Part shown: positions 50,617-59,092 of the stretch, piece by piece | Numbering within the stretch: position 1 is the stretch's first letter | How the letters are laid out: every line of letters begins with the position of its first letter | Origin: RGIG3528 sp045598045 | GTDB lineage: Bacteria; Bacillota; Clostridia; Lachnospirales; Lachnospiraceae | Assembly: GCA_045598045.1 (NCBI GenBank) | Contig: JAZLLG010000043.1 | Span: forward strand, 23,170-87,169 | Direction of reading: 5' to 3' | Length of the DNA stretch: 64,000 nucleotides | Program-made: the position numbers and the translations under genes | Notes under the pieces: generated by a model | Told to the model about the DNA's origin: nothing | Databases searched by the model: none | Seen by the model: only the letters and a program-made list of their open reading frames with translations

Positions 50617-50645
50617 ATTATATACTGTGTTTGAGAAGTTGTAAA
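50617..50645 (-). promoter_or_regulatory. Promoter of the KDPG aldolase gene
   Basis: -35 TTTACA (50640-50645) and -10 TATAAT (50617-50622) at 17 nt, about 60 nt upstream of the start codon, with the cre site just downstream. Confidence 0.85.
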
Positions 50646-50672
50646 GCCTTTCTTAAAACACAGCCCGAGTCA

Positions 50673-51434
50673 TTATATAAGTGTAAAAATCTTTCTTGAA
50701 ATGAGGTTATGCTCGTAGATAAAGCTTAAAACAGAGCTTGAATTAATCTGCTGAAGCAGTGTCTGTCCAAAGCTTGTTGATGCAATCAGTGTAATAATCA
50801 TGAATGCAATCCAAACAACAAGAAGTGCCTCCAGGAAGCCTGCACAACCGCCCAAAAACTTATCAATGGTCTTGAGACCGGGAATTTTGCTTATGAGTCC
50901 GAGAATTTTTCCAAGGAAGAATACAAACAATGCCACAACAGCAAAAGTGATGATAAAGCCAAGAGCACTTATTATGATGTTTGTGAGCTTCTCGCACACA
51001 TACTTTTCAAGTGAGCCAAGCTTTCCACGTGCGAAATCATCTGCGGATGACTTAACATATTCTTTGAAATCATCACTGCCGGTCATAGCTTTACGCATAA
51101 CGGAAGGCAAGCCGAACTTTTCAAGCACGTCATCAACATTCTCCGGAAGTTCTTTTGTCTGCTCTTCGGAAGAAGCATCTTTCTTTTCCTTCGTGATGGC
51201 TTTCTCATATGCCTCATCAAGGTTAATGACCGCATCAACCTTTTCATAAACGGCGTTCGTAAGCTTATCTGCGCCTTTAAGAGCTTTTACCGTAAAAGGG
51301 CAGAGGACAATGGTGAGGACAATTATAAGTGCTGTTGCAACAAGTGAATACAAAGTCTTTGCAAACCCTTTCGCAAAGCCCGCTATCGTACCTGCAACAA
51401 GCAAAACAAGAACAACGATTAATAACCAATTCAT
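50673..51434 (-). CDS. CvpA family membrane protein
   Basis: 253 residues with membrane helices near 4-22, 30-48, about 155-180 and 190-225. The N-terminal NWLLIVVLVLLVAGTIAGFAKGF is the CvpA-type start, and the C-terminal pair of helices with GLKTIDKFLGGCAGFLEALLV matches the family. A charged, Glu/Lys-rich insertion (about 75-110) lies between. CvpA proteins are linked to colicin V production in E. coli and to envelope stress, but the biochemistry is not known. It starts one base after the DUF5711 gene, so they are cotranscribed. Confidence 0.82.
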   Translation of the reverse strand: MNWLLIVVLVLLVAGTIAGFAKGFAKTLYSLVATALIIVLTIVLCPFTVKALKGADKLTNAVYEKVDAVINLDEAYEKAITKEKKDASSEEQTKELPENVDDVLEKFGLPSVMRKAMTGSDDFKEYVKSSADDFARGKLGSLEKYVCEKLTNIIISALGFIITFAVVALFVFFLGKILGLISKIPGLKTIDKFLGGCAGFLEALLVVWIAFMIITLIASTSFGQTLLQQINSSSVLSFIYEHNLISRKIFTLI

Positions 51435-51435
51435 A

Positions 51436-52584
51436 TTATTTCTCCTCTTTTACTTTACTGACTATTTTAATAGCTTTCACGGAGCTCGAATCAACGAAGA
51501 AATATCTGTCCTTGCCTCCGAAGTACACATCCTCCAAAGTACCGTCCAGCATACAGCTGAATTTCAAAGTCCCGTTTTTTCTGTATATTCTGACGCTTTG
51601 GGGACTGTAAAGAATTGCCTCGTCGTTAGATGCTCGTATTTTTTCATAAGCAGGAAGGTTTTCAACAGTCTTTTCTTCTTTTCCGTCCGTATTGAAGAAA
51701 TGCAGCGTTTTTTCATTGCTGTTCTTCGTGACAGCGCAAACGCCCGTATCGAACATACAAAGGTCAACGATTTCATGCTCAAACTTTTTGTCGATAACGA
51801 ATTCCGGAATTTCCTTCATGTCGTACAGAACAAAACCGTCATCCAGCAAAATACCTACCGTGTCGTTTCCAAGGAAGTCAACATCGCAGACAAGGCGCCC
51901 CTCAAAAGTTCTTTGTCCCACTATGTTCTCAATGAAATTCTTTCCAACGTCATCGGCATTATAAAACGTTGCCTTACTGATAAGCTCGTCACCTTTAAAG
52001 GATACGTAAGCGGTAACAAGCTTTTTCCCATCATCGGAAAGCGCAATGTCCACCGGGAATCCTTCGTCCTTAGTCTTCGTACCTATTTCTACACGAAGCT
52101 TGCCTTCGATATCGTAGACCTGGATAATATCCATATCACCGTCATTCATAAGAACAGCGGTAACACCCTGCTGCGCAACATCCGCTTTAACGATGGGGAA
52201 ATTAACATCCAGTTTATGAGGAATACCATCTGCGGAAATAACGTAAACTACTGTGCCCCCGACATCGGCTATGGCTGATACATCCTTGCATGAAACGATT
52301 GTGGGGTTTTCTAAGCCAAATGCCACTTCCCACTTGCGATCCCCGTTTTTATCAAACGCTTTCGCACCGTTAATAGTAGTCATTGAAAGAATGTCGTGAG
52401 CATTGTAAAACGAAGCGTTATCAGCCACCAGCTTCTGTTCGGAGACAATTTCATACCCTTCGCAGGTCCCGAAATAGTTCCTCATCCATATCTGCCAGGC
52501 TTCAAACAACGCCACGCCGACAACGGCTATGACAAGAATTATTTTAATTATTGTTTTCGTTCTGCTTTTCAAATCCGGCCTCAC
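51436..52584 (-). CDS. DUF5711-like membrane-anchored beta-propeller protein
   Basis: 382 residues. A basic N-terminus and one membrane helix (about 12-30), then an extracytoplasmic part rich in short beta strands. Repeated segments such as VDIALSDDGKKLVTAYVSF and IVDLCMFDTGVCAVTKNS suggest a propeller. It is followed in the operon by cvpA. The start codon is GTG (52582-52584) with no good ribosome binding site; in-frame alternatives upstream end at a stop within five codons. Function unknown; the family is common in Lachnospiraceae. Confidence 0.75.
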   Translation of the reverse strand: MRPDLKSRTKTIIKIILVIAVVGVALFEAWQIWMRNYFGTCEGYEIVSEQKLVADNASFYNAHDILSMTTINGAKAFDKNGDRKWEVAFGLENPTIVSCKDVSAIADVGGTVVYVISADGIPHKLDVNFPIVKADVAQQGVTAVLMNDGDMDIIQVYDIEGKLRVEIGTKTKDEGFPVDIALSDDGKKLVTAYVSFKGDELISKATFYNADDVGKNFIENIVGQRTFEGRLVCDVDFLGNDTVGILLDDGFVLYDMKEIPEFVIDKKFEHEIVDLCMFDTGVCAVTKNSNEKTLHFFNTDGKEEKTVENLPAYEKIRASNDEAILYSPQSVRIYRKNGTLKFSCMLDGTLEDVYFGGKDRYFFVDSSSVKAIKIVSKVKEEK

Positions 52585-52627
52585 AATTAACCATGTTCAC
52601 CAATTTCATTCTGTCGTTTTTAGTTGA

Positions 52628-52661
52628 AAAGGTTGCAGGATCGACAGGTCCCACAACCTTT
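52628..52661 (-). other. Hairpin between the coiled-coil gene and the DUF5711 gene
   Basis: Arms AAAGGTTG (52628-52635) and CAACCTTT (52654-52661) with inner GGA/TCC pairing. It would end the recR operon transcript, but the T-run on the minus strand is poor (TTTTCAAC), so termination may be weak. No clear promoter for the DUF5711 gene is visible. Confidence 0.45.
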
Positions 52662-52705
52662 CTTTAAGCAGTTTTACAAAGTCAAAAACCGCATTTGTTC
52701 TTTTG

Positions 52706-53812
52706 TTATTTTGCAGCCGCTTCCTTATCTGCTTCCAAAGCTTCCGCAATCGTGGATGCCTTGCCGCTTTCCATGTAAGACAGAAGTCTGTCCATTACAG
52801 CAACGGTCATGTTACTTTTTCCGAGCTGTGCTTCATAGTTTGTCGAAAGCACAAGTGCGTCATTGCGAATTGTTTCGGAAATCTGCTTATATTCAGCAGA
52901 CTGTTCGTTATATTTACCACTAAGAGCCTCAATGGTGCTCTCATATTTACGCTTGATTTCGTTTGTGAGCATCGGCTTTGTTTCGGAGCTGAAAGTCTCC
53001 AATGCAGCCTTTTCATCTGCCGAAAGTCCGTTAAGCTTTGCTTCCATCTCCTTGAGCTCGACGTCGTATGACTCCAGACCATAACCCGATTCATCAGTAT
53101 CAAGCTGAATACTGCGTTTAACATGCCTGATGCGTTTTTTCATATCACGTATCTGGTTCAGAAGTTCGCCGATCCCTTTAACCTCATTACTATGCTTGTC
53201 TTTGACAAGGTTATTGATAAGCATATAGAGTCCGCCAAACAGCACAATGTCCACAACATACACAATTGCAGGCGTGAATGTCGGCCCGAACGGCTTACCG
53301 TCAAGAAGCGTGAATACAGTGCACGGCAAAAGAAGGAACAAAACGATAAATGCAGCTATAAGGAATACTATATCAAGAAATGTATGTGGCATAAACACAG
53401 CGTAAAAAAGCTTATGCTTACACATTCCCGGAAGTCTGTACTCTCTGACGCGCGAATTGATTTCCAGCTTAAGAGACTTTATCTTTCCGTACATCTCTTC
53501 GGTTTCCGAGCCCATACGCTCCGACACTTTGGCAGACTTCACCTTTGCCTTATCATTCTGAATTTTCTTCTTACTTTTGTTAAGTTCGGTAATCTCTTTG
53601 TTGTAAGTGTTCTCAATCTCCGCCTGTCTGGCCTTCATGGTCGAGTCGATTTCAGCGTTCATTTCCTTTTTCTTTGACTCAATTTCCTTTGTAAGAGCAC
53701 TCAAAGATTTAGCAAGCTCTTCTGCCCGTTTCCGGCCATTGTCCTGCTTTTCGATCATGGAACGTAACGTTAATAAATCTTCTTTTCCTCCCTGCAGTAT
53801 GGATTCAGCCAT
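52706..53812 (-). CDS. Coiled-coil membrane protein of unknown function
   Basis: 368 residues from the ATG at 53810-53812, with GGAGG 5 nt upstream; a TTG four codons earlier is rejected. Residues about 5-120 are a long Glu/Lys-rich coiled coil, followed by two membrane helices (about 145-170 and 180-200) and a second coiled coil (about 205-350). The architecture would place both coils on the same side of the membrane, most likely in the cytoplasm. I recognise no family. It is the last gene of the murG-dnaX-ybaB-recR operon, 14 nt after recR, and may tether something to the membrane. Confidence 0.78.
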   Translation of the reverse strand: MAESILQGGKEDLLTLRSMIEKQDNGRKRAEELAKSLSALTKEIESKKKEMNAEIDSTMKARQAEIENTYNKEITELNKSKKKIQNDKAKVKSAKVSERMGSETEEMYGKIKSLKLEINSRVREYRLPGMCKHKLFYAVFMPHTFLDIVFLIAAFIVLFLLLPCTVFTLLDGKPFGPTFTPAIVYVVDIVLFGGLYMLINNLVKDKHSNEVKGIGELLNQIRDMKKRIRHVKRSIQLDTDESGYGLESYDVELKEMEAKLNGLSADEKAALETFSSETKPMLTNEIKRKYESTIEALSGKYNEQSAEYKQISETIRNDALVLSTNYEAQLGKSNMTVAVMDRLLSYMESGKASTIAEALEADKEAAAK

Positions 53813-53826
53813 GTTTACCTCCAATG

Positions 53827-54423
53827 TTACAGCTCGTTTCTGTTGTTAAGTGCACGAAGAAGCGTCACCTCATCTATGTATTCAAGGTCACCGCCAACGG
53901 GCACACCGCTCGCAATACGTGTTGTCTTTACACCAATCGGCTTAATAAGCTTACTGATGTACATTGCAGTTGCTTCTCCTTCAATTCCGGAGTTTGTAGC
54001 AAGAATAACTTCATCTACGTCTTCCTTAAGGCGTACAAGAAGCTCTTTTATTTTAAGGTCTGCCGGAGAGATACCAAGCATCGGAGAAATTGCTCCGTGA
54101 AGGACATGATAGACGCCCTTGTACTTTCCGGTTTTTTCGTATGCGGCAAGATCCCTTGAGTTCTCGACAACCATTATGGTTTTCTTGTCTCTTTCGGGGC
54201 TTGAACAGATGGGACAATATTCCTTGTCCGTGAGAGTACAGCAACACTTGCAGTACTGGACGTTCTGTCTTGCACCCATAATGGAATCCGCCAAAGCAGC
54301 CGCATCTTCTTCCGGCATATTGATGATGAAAAATGCCAGACGCTGTGCCGTCTTCACTCCGATTCCCGGAAGGCTTGCCAGTGACTCTATAAGCTTGTTA
54401 ATGTGACTTGAATAGTAGTCCAT
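53827..54423 (-). CDS. recR: Recombination protein RecR
   Basis: 198 residues. The helix-hairpin-helix ASLPGIGVKTAQRLAFFI (about residues 16-33) is followed by a zinc finger with Cys58, Cys61, Cys70 and Cys73, and a Toprim domain (TIMVVENSRDLAAYEKTG, then NSGIEGEATAMYI). RecR loads RecA with RecF and RecO at gaps. The start ATG directly follows the ybaB stop (TAAATG). The order dnaX-ybaB-recR is conserved from E. coli to Clostridia. Confidence 0.96.
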   Translation of the reverse strand: MDYYSSHINKLIESLASLPGIGVKTAQRLAFFIINMPEEDAAALADSIMGARQNVQYCKCCCTLTDKEYCPICSSPERDKKTIMVVENSRDLAAYEKTGKYKGVYHVLHGAISPMLGISPADLKIKELLVRLKEDVDEVILATNSGIEGEATAMYISKLIKPIGVKTTRIASGVPVGGDLEYIDEVTLLRALNNRNEL

Positions 54424-54816
54424 TTAGAACCCGAATCCTCCAAGACCGCCAAAGCCGCCCATGTTGCCCATGGCACTTTCGGAAGCCTTTGTAATCTCGT
54501 CATTTGCTGCCTGTACCTGCTTGATTGCCTCATTTGCAGCTGCTGTAATCATATCCTCAAGTGTTTCAACATCATCCGGATCAACTGCTTCAGGAGCAAT
54601 TTTTACAGAAAGGACTTTAAGATCACCGTTAAGTGTAACGGAAACCGCACCACCGCCTGCTGCAGCGGTAAACTCCTTTGTTGCGAGTTCTGCCTGCTTT
54701 GCCTCGACTTCAGCCTGCTGCTGTTCGAGCTGACGCTGCATTCTCTGAGCCTGCTTCATAAGATTGTTCATGTTTCCGGGCATTCCGCCGCCCATATATC
54801 CGCCTTTTTTACCCAT
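54424..54816 (-). CDS. YbaB/EbfC nucleoid-associated protein
   Basis: 130 residues. A Gly/Met-rich N-terminus (GGYMGGGMPGNM) leads to MNNLMKQAQRMQRQLEQQQAEVE and the core FTAAAGGGAVSVTLNGDLKVLSVKI (about residues 50-74 in parts). The C-terminus ends in a Gly/Phe-rich tail, GNMGGFGGLGGFGF. The family binds DNA as a dimer. It lies between dnaX and recR, its usual place. GGAGG precedes the ATG. Confidence 0.93.
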   Translation of the reverse strand: MGKKGGYMGGGMPGNMNNLMKQAQRMQRQLEQQQAEVEAKQAELATKEFTAAAGGGAVSVTLNGDLKVLSVKIAPEAVDPDDVETLEDMITAAANEAIKQVQAANDEITKASESAMGNMGGFGGLGGFGF

Positions 54817-54846
54817 TTAATCCTCCAATTACCGCCATGCGGCATT

Positions 54847-56415
54847 TTATACTATTTCTACGGGAACACCGCCAAAAAGCTTTTGTAAATCAGGGAAGGA
54901 CTTTGCTTCTTTGTTAGATCCTACCTTCTTTAATTCGAGCTCGACAAGCTTTCCCGTTTCTTTTCCGATTGTATCCTTTATTTTCTGCACGCCCTCGGGG
55001 TCTCCCGCAACATAGTCGTAGGAAAAACCATCCGTGAACAGGAGAAGAAGCTTATTGCCATCCGTAACGCTGACCTTTGCACACATGAGTCCTTCTTTCA
55101 TAAGTCCCTTAAAGGAAGACATTATTTTAGGCCACCTTCTTGCGATTTCCTGAAGTTCTTCGGGAACTGCCTGCGTAAGTACAGGCTCTTCATCTTCGGG
55201 CTCTGCGGGAACATTTGCCGAAGGTACTCCAGAATTGCTCTTTCCGCTGATTTGGATTACGCCGCTCTTGAGCTTTTCTTCCAACCTGTCAACACGCTCG
55301 TTCACGGCGTCTGCACTGCACTCCGTTTCAGGTTTGCACAGCTTGATAAGTGTAACTTCAACCAGTACGCGCTTTTGTGCCGAAAAACGAATATCATTCG
55401 TAAGATCGGACATAATCCGTATGTATCTGCTGATTGTTTCGGCTGAATTGGCCTCCACTTCTCTCATAAACACAGGGATGTAGTCGGAAGGAATATCCTG
55501 AACATCCTCTGCCGATCCTTGCGCTTTCGCAACAAGAAGATTACGAAGATACCATGTAAAATCCACAGTGAACTGCGTAAGTTCACGGCCATGCATAACC
55601 GCATCATCAAGAATTGACAAGACACCGGAAACATTGCCTTCGCGAATGTACGCCATAAGGCCGCCAAACACGGACGTATCGACGGTTCCGAGCACTTCAA
55701 GAACTTTGTCGTACGTAAGTTCCTGCCCAAGATAAAACGAAATGCACTGATCCAGAAGACTTATTCCGTCTCTGAAGGAGCCGTCTGCCTTGACAGCAAT
55801 ATAACGTAGCGCCTTATCTTCTGCCTTAACGCCTTCGGTATCGCACAGAGTGCGTAGCCTTGCGGCAACTCCTTCCGCCGTAGCACGCCTGAAATCATAG
55901 CGCTGACATCGTGAAAGGATGGTAATCGGTATTTTATGAATCTCTGTTGTTGCAAGAATGAAAATAACATATGAAGGCGGTTCTTCCAATGTTTTAAGAA
56001 GCGCATTGAAAGCACCTGCAGAAAGCATATGCACCTCATCGATAATATAGACCTTGTATTTGCCCTCTGTGGGCGAATACTGGACTTCATCAATGATTTC
56101 ACGGATGTTGTCGACACCGTTGTTTGATGCGGCATCGATTTCGATCACATTCATGGACGTCCCCGCAAGGATAGCCTTGCACATGGGGCATTCCCCACAA
56201 GGATTGCCATCCACGGGGTGCTCGCAGTTTACAGCACGCGCAAAAATCTTTGCAGCCGTTGTCTTACCGACACCACGCGTTCCGCAAAAAAGGAAAGCGT
56301 GTCCGATGCGGTTTGCTGCAATCTGATTACGCAATGTTGTAACGATATGGTCCTGCCCCTTTACATCATCAAATACCTGAGGTCGGAACTTTCTGTACAG
56401 AGCCTGGTATCCCAT
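54847..56415 (-). CDS. dnaX: DNA polymerase III subunit gamma/tau
   Basis: 522 residues. It starts MGYQALYRKFRPQVFDDVKGQ and has Walker A GTRGVGKTT, the zinc-binding cysteines in CEHPVDGNPCGECPMC, Walker B VYIIDEVHMLS, and the SRC sensor in ILSRCQRYDF. Domain III and a shorter C-terminal part follow. Clamp-loader motor. The ATG lies one base after the murG stop. Confidence 0.96.
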   Translation of the reverse strand: MGYQALYRKFRPQVFDDVKGQDHIVTTLRNQIAANRIGHAFLFCGTRGVGKTTAAKIFARAVNCEHPVDGNPCGECPMCKAILAGTSMNVIEIDAASNNGVDNIREIIDEVQYSPTEGKYKVYIIDEVHMLSAGAFNALLKTLEEPPSYVIFILATTEIHKIPITILSRCQRYDFRRATAEGVAARLRTLCDTEGVKAEDKALRYIAVKADGSFRDGISLLDQCISFYLGQELTYDKVLEVLGTVDTSVFGGLMAYIREGNVSGVLSILDDAVMHGRELTQFTVDFTWYLRNLLVAKAQGSAEDVQDIPSDYIPVFMREVEANSAETISRYIRIMSDLTNDIRFSAQKRVLVEVTLIKLCKPETECSADAVNERVDRLEEKLKSGVIQISGKSNSGVPSANVPAEPEDEEPVLTQAVPEELQEIARRWPKIMSSFKGLMKEGLMCAKVSVTDGNKLLLLFTDGFSYDYVAGDPEGVQKIKDTIGKETGKLVELELKKVGSNKEAKSFPDLQKLFGGVPVEIV

Positions 56416-56416
56416 C

Positions 56417-57484
56417 TTATTTCTCCGCGCACTTTTCTATAAGTCCTATAATTGTATCAATTGCACTGCCCTGCTCGCCTGATTTCATCGCTTCAATGTA
56501 TTTTTCGCGATTATCGCGAACATAATGGATAGCCTTCAAAAGCTCTTCGTTTGTGAGATTTTCCTCGCGAAGCACATAGGAAAAGCCCTGCTTTTCAAAG
56601 GAATCCGCATTAAGTATCTGGTCGCCGCGGCTGACTTCTGCAGGAAGCGGAACGAGAATGTGAGGCTTCTGCAGAGCGAGCAGCTCACAGATTGAATTGG
56701 CTCCCGCACGGGAAACGACGATATCCGCTGCCGCAAAAACATCCGGAAGCTCTTCACTTATGTATTCGTACTGATGATAACCTTCCACGCCTTCATGGTC
56801 TTTACTTGTTTTTCCTTTTCCGCAAAGGTGAATCACATCGTACTCACGAACAAGCGTCGGAAGCAAATCCCTGACGGCTTCATTGACACTGGCTGCGCCG
56901 GTGCTTCCGCCGACAACGAGTATAACCGGTTTTTCACCTGTAAAGCCCATAAACTTAAGGCCGGCTTCACGGTTTCCGGAAAAAAGCTTTTTTCTGATGG
57001 GTGAGCCGGAAAGAACAGCCTTTCCCTCCGGAAGATATTTAATCGTCTCCGGGAAATTTGCGCATACATACTCAGCTTTCGGAATGCAAAGCTTGTTTGC
57101 AAGCCCCGGGGTTATATCCGATTCATGGATAATGCAGGGTACATGACGCTTATGTGCCGCAAACACAACAGGAACCGCAACAAAACCACCCTTTGAAAAA
57201 ACAACGTCCGGCTTAATCTTTTTAATAATCTTTTTTGCTTCGAAATAACCTTTTAAAACTTTAAAAGGATCGGAAAAGTTCTTAAGATCGAAGTATCTTC
57301 TGAGCTTACCGGAAGAAATTCCGTAATAAGGGATACCTTCCGCCTCAACAAGTCCTTTTTCAATGCCTTCATATGTGCCTATGTAAGAAACCTCATAACC
57401 CTTTTCCTTAAGTACGGGCAAAAGAGCCATATTAGGCGTAACATGACCGGCAGTACCGCCTCCGGTCAAAATAATCCTTTTCAT
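56417..57484 (-). CDS. murG: UDP-GlcNAc:lipid I GlcNAc transferase MurG
   Basis: 355 residues, normal. The N-terminal glycine loop is LTGGGTAGHVTPNMAL (residues 6-21), the second loop is VVGGSTGAASVNEAVRD, and the UDP-GlcNAc-binding motif is VVSRAGANSICELLALQKPHILVPLP in parts. It makes lipid II on the inner membrane face. Here it is not in the dcw cluster but is the first gene of an operon with dnaX, ybaB and recR. Weak AGAGG site upstream. Confidence 0.95.
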   Translation of the reverse strand: MKRIILTGGGTAGHVTPNMALLPVLKEKGYEVSYIGTYEGIEKGLVEAEGIPYYGISSGKLRRYFDLKNFSDPFKVLKGYFEAKKIIKKIKPDVVFSKGGFVAVPVVFAAHKRHVPCIIHESDITPGLANKLCIPKAEYVCANFPETIKYLPEGKAVLSGSPIRKKLFSGNREAGLKFMGFTGEKPVILVVGGSTGAASVNEAVRDLLPTLVREYDVIHLCGKGKTSKDHEGVEGYHQYEYISEELPDVFAAADIVVSRAGANSICELLALQKPHILVPLPAEVSRGDQILNADSFEKQGFSYVLREENLTNEELLKAIHYVRDNREKYIEAMKSGEQGSAIDTIIGLIEKCAEK

Positions 57485-57648
57485 TTCATAACCTCTGTTT
57501 TACAAAAATATCTGTTCAAAACTCGCAACCGCTTCGCTTGTTGCTCGTAAAAAGCAGGCCGCTTCGCAGCTGTTCGGTACGTGGTTTGTACCCCGCACCG
57601 AAGAAAGTCTACCCACTACCCGAAGGTAGTGGGTTATTTTTCTGCTTT
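57485..57648 (-). promoter_or_regulatory. Structured leader of the murG operon
   Basis: The predicted mRNA leader is about 160 nt. It begins with a perfect 10-bp stem closed by a UUCG tetraloop (57612-57635), followed by a TTCGGT/ACCGAA stem near 57575-57605, a GCTGC-GAA-GCGGC hairpin near 57553-57570 and a GCAAC/GTTGC stem near 57520-57540 followed by GAGTTTTG. No open frame with a ribosome binding site is visible. Some of these GCGAAGC-type hairpins resemble a unit in the palindrome at 43136. Confidence 0.5.
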
Positions 57649-57653
57649 ATGCA

Positions 57654-57682
57654 TTATACACCATTTCGATGTTTATGTCACG
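57654..57682 (-). promoter_or_regulatory. Promoter of the murG-dnaX-ybaB-recR operon
   Basis: -35 GTGACA (57677-57682) and -10 TATAAT (57654-57659) at 17 nt. The -35 box overlaps the last codons of the MATE gene. Confidence 0.78.
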
Positions 57683-59066
57683 CTACCGGAACGCTGTGCT
57701 TAAGCCGCGTTTTTCTGTATATGACTATGTAGCATATTATATTGACGACAGTGGCCATAATCCATGAAACGGGATAAGACGTGTACAGAGTGGTAAGCGT
57801 ACGATTGCCTGCAAAAACCGTATAAATCCAAAGCACACGGAAGCCGCACACAAAAGTAAGTGTTGTTATCATCGGTAAAATGGAGTGACCAAGTCCACGA
57901 AGACATCCTACAAGAACATCCATAGTTCCGCAGCTGAAATACGTGAACATGATTACTGTCATTCTCGTCACCCCGTATCCTATAATCAGATCCACAGTTT
58001 CATCTGCTTCACGTGTGTACAAGGATAATAACGGATAGCGCAAGAACCATGCTGAGAGGCCAAGCAGCAAGCCGAAGAATGTTGCAAAAAGCAGGCCGTA
58101 TGCAGCAGCCTTTTTTATTCTGTCAAATTTCCCGGCACCATAATTCTGGCTTGTAAATGAAAGAGCCGTGTGGTGGAAAGAATTCATTCCGACGTACACA
58201 AAGCCTTCAATATTGGCGGCCGCAGCGTTTCCTGACATTGCAGCGGAGCCAAAAGAATTGATACTGGACTGAATGAGAACGTTGGATATTGAAAAAAGCG
58301 AACCCTGCAGTCCGGCAGGAAGCCCAATCTTTGTCATCTGCAAAAGTTTCTTCCCGTCAATGTGCAGTTTATTCATGCTGACCTTCAGACTTCCGTCGTA
58401 AGTCAGCAATGTCCACATTACAAGTGCTGCGGAAATCATTTGTGAAGCAACTGTGGCAATCGCTACACCGGCTACACCGATTTTAATCACAATTACAAAA
58501 AACAAATTCAAAAATACATTAATCACTCCCGCTATTGCAAGGAAATAAAGCGGACGTTTTGTATCTCCTACAGCCCTGAGAACCGCCGAAGTGAAATTAT
58601 AAAGCATGATCACCGGCATTCCGAGGAAATAAATTCGCATATACGTAACGGCTCCGTCAATTACATCGTACGGAGTTTTCATTAACTCAAGCACCGGACG
58701 AGAAATAAACCAGCCTACAACTGCGAGAAATGCTCCGAAAAGGACACTTATCACAACAGCCGTATGAACAGTTTCGCTGACATCCTTTTCATTGTTTTGT
58801 GCATAATATCTTGCAACAAGAACATTAACGCCAACAGAAAGCCCTACAAAAAGGTTTATGATAAGGTTTGTAATTGCACCCGTTGAGCTGATTGACGCAA
58901 GTGCGGTTCCTCCGGCATATCGTCCGGCCACAATCATATCCGCAGCGTTAAAAAGCAGTTGCAGGAGGCTTGATGCCATAAGAGGAAGCGTAAAAACAAG
59001 CATCTTCCTGAACAGCGAACCGGAGCACATGTCCATTTCAAATTTGTTTTTCTTAATTTCTGCCAT
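57678..59066 (-). CDS. MATE family efflux protein
   Basis: 462 residues with about twelve membrane segments. The N-terminal half begins LFRKMLVFTLPLMASSLLQLLFNAADMIVAGRYAG in parts and the two MatE repeats are about residues 15-180 and 240-400. Cation-coupled export of drugs or metabolites; the substrate is unknown. It follows glpK by 26 nt with a GGGAG site, so it is probably read through from the glp operon. Confidence 0.88.
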   Translation of the reverse strand: MAEIKKNKFEMDMCSGSLFRKMLVFTLPLMASSLLQLLFNAADMIVAGRYAGGTALASISSTGAITNLIINLFVGLSVGVNVLVARYYAQNNEKDVSETVHTAVVISVLFGAFLAVVGWFISRPVLELMKTPYDVIDGAVTYMRIYFLGMPVIMLYNFTSAVLRAVGDTKRPLYFLAIAGVINVFLNLFFVIVIKIGVAGVAIATVASQMISAALVMWTLLTYDGSLKVSMNKLHIDGKKLLQMTKIGLPAGLQGSLFSISNVLIQSSINSFGSAAMSGNAAAANIEGFVYVGMNSFHHTALSFTSQNYGAGKFDRIKKAAAYGLLFATFFGLLLGLSAWFLRYPLLSLYTREADETVDLIIGYGVTRMTVIMFTYFSCGTMDVLVGCLRGLGHSILPMITTLTFVCGFRVLWIYTVFAGNRTLTTLYTSYPVSWIMATVVNIICYIVIYRKTRLKHSVPVA

Positions 59067-59092
59067 AACTACTCCCGTAAGGTTGATGGCGA

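Noticed and set aside
57612..57645. Plus-strand terminator (10-bp stem followed by TATTTTTC)
   Set aside because: No plus-strand gene or promoter precedes it. The same stem is better read as the first hairpin of the murG leader on the minus strand.
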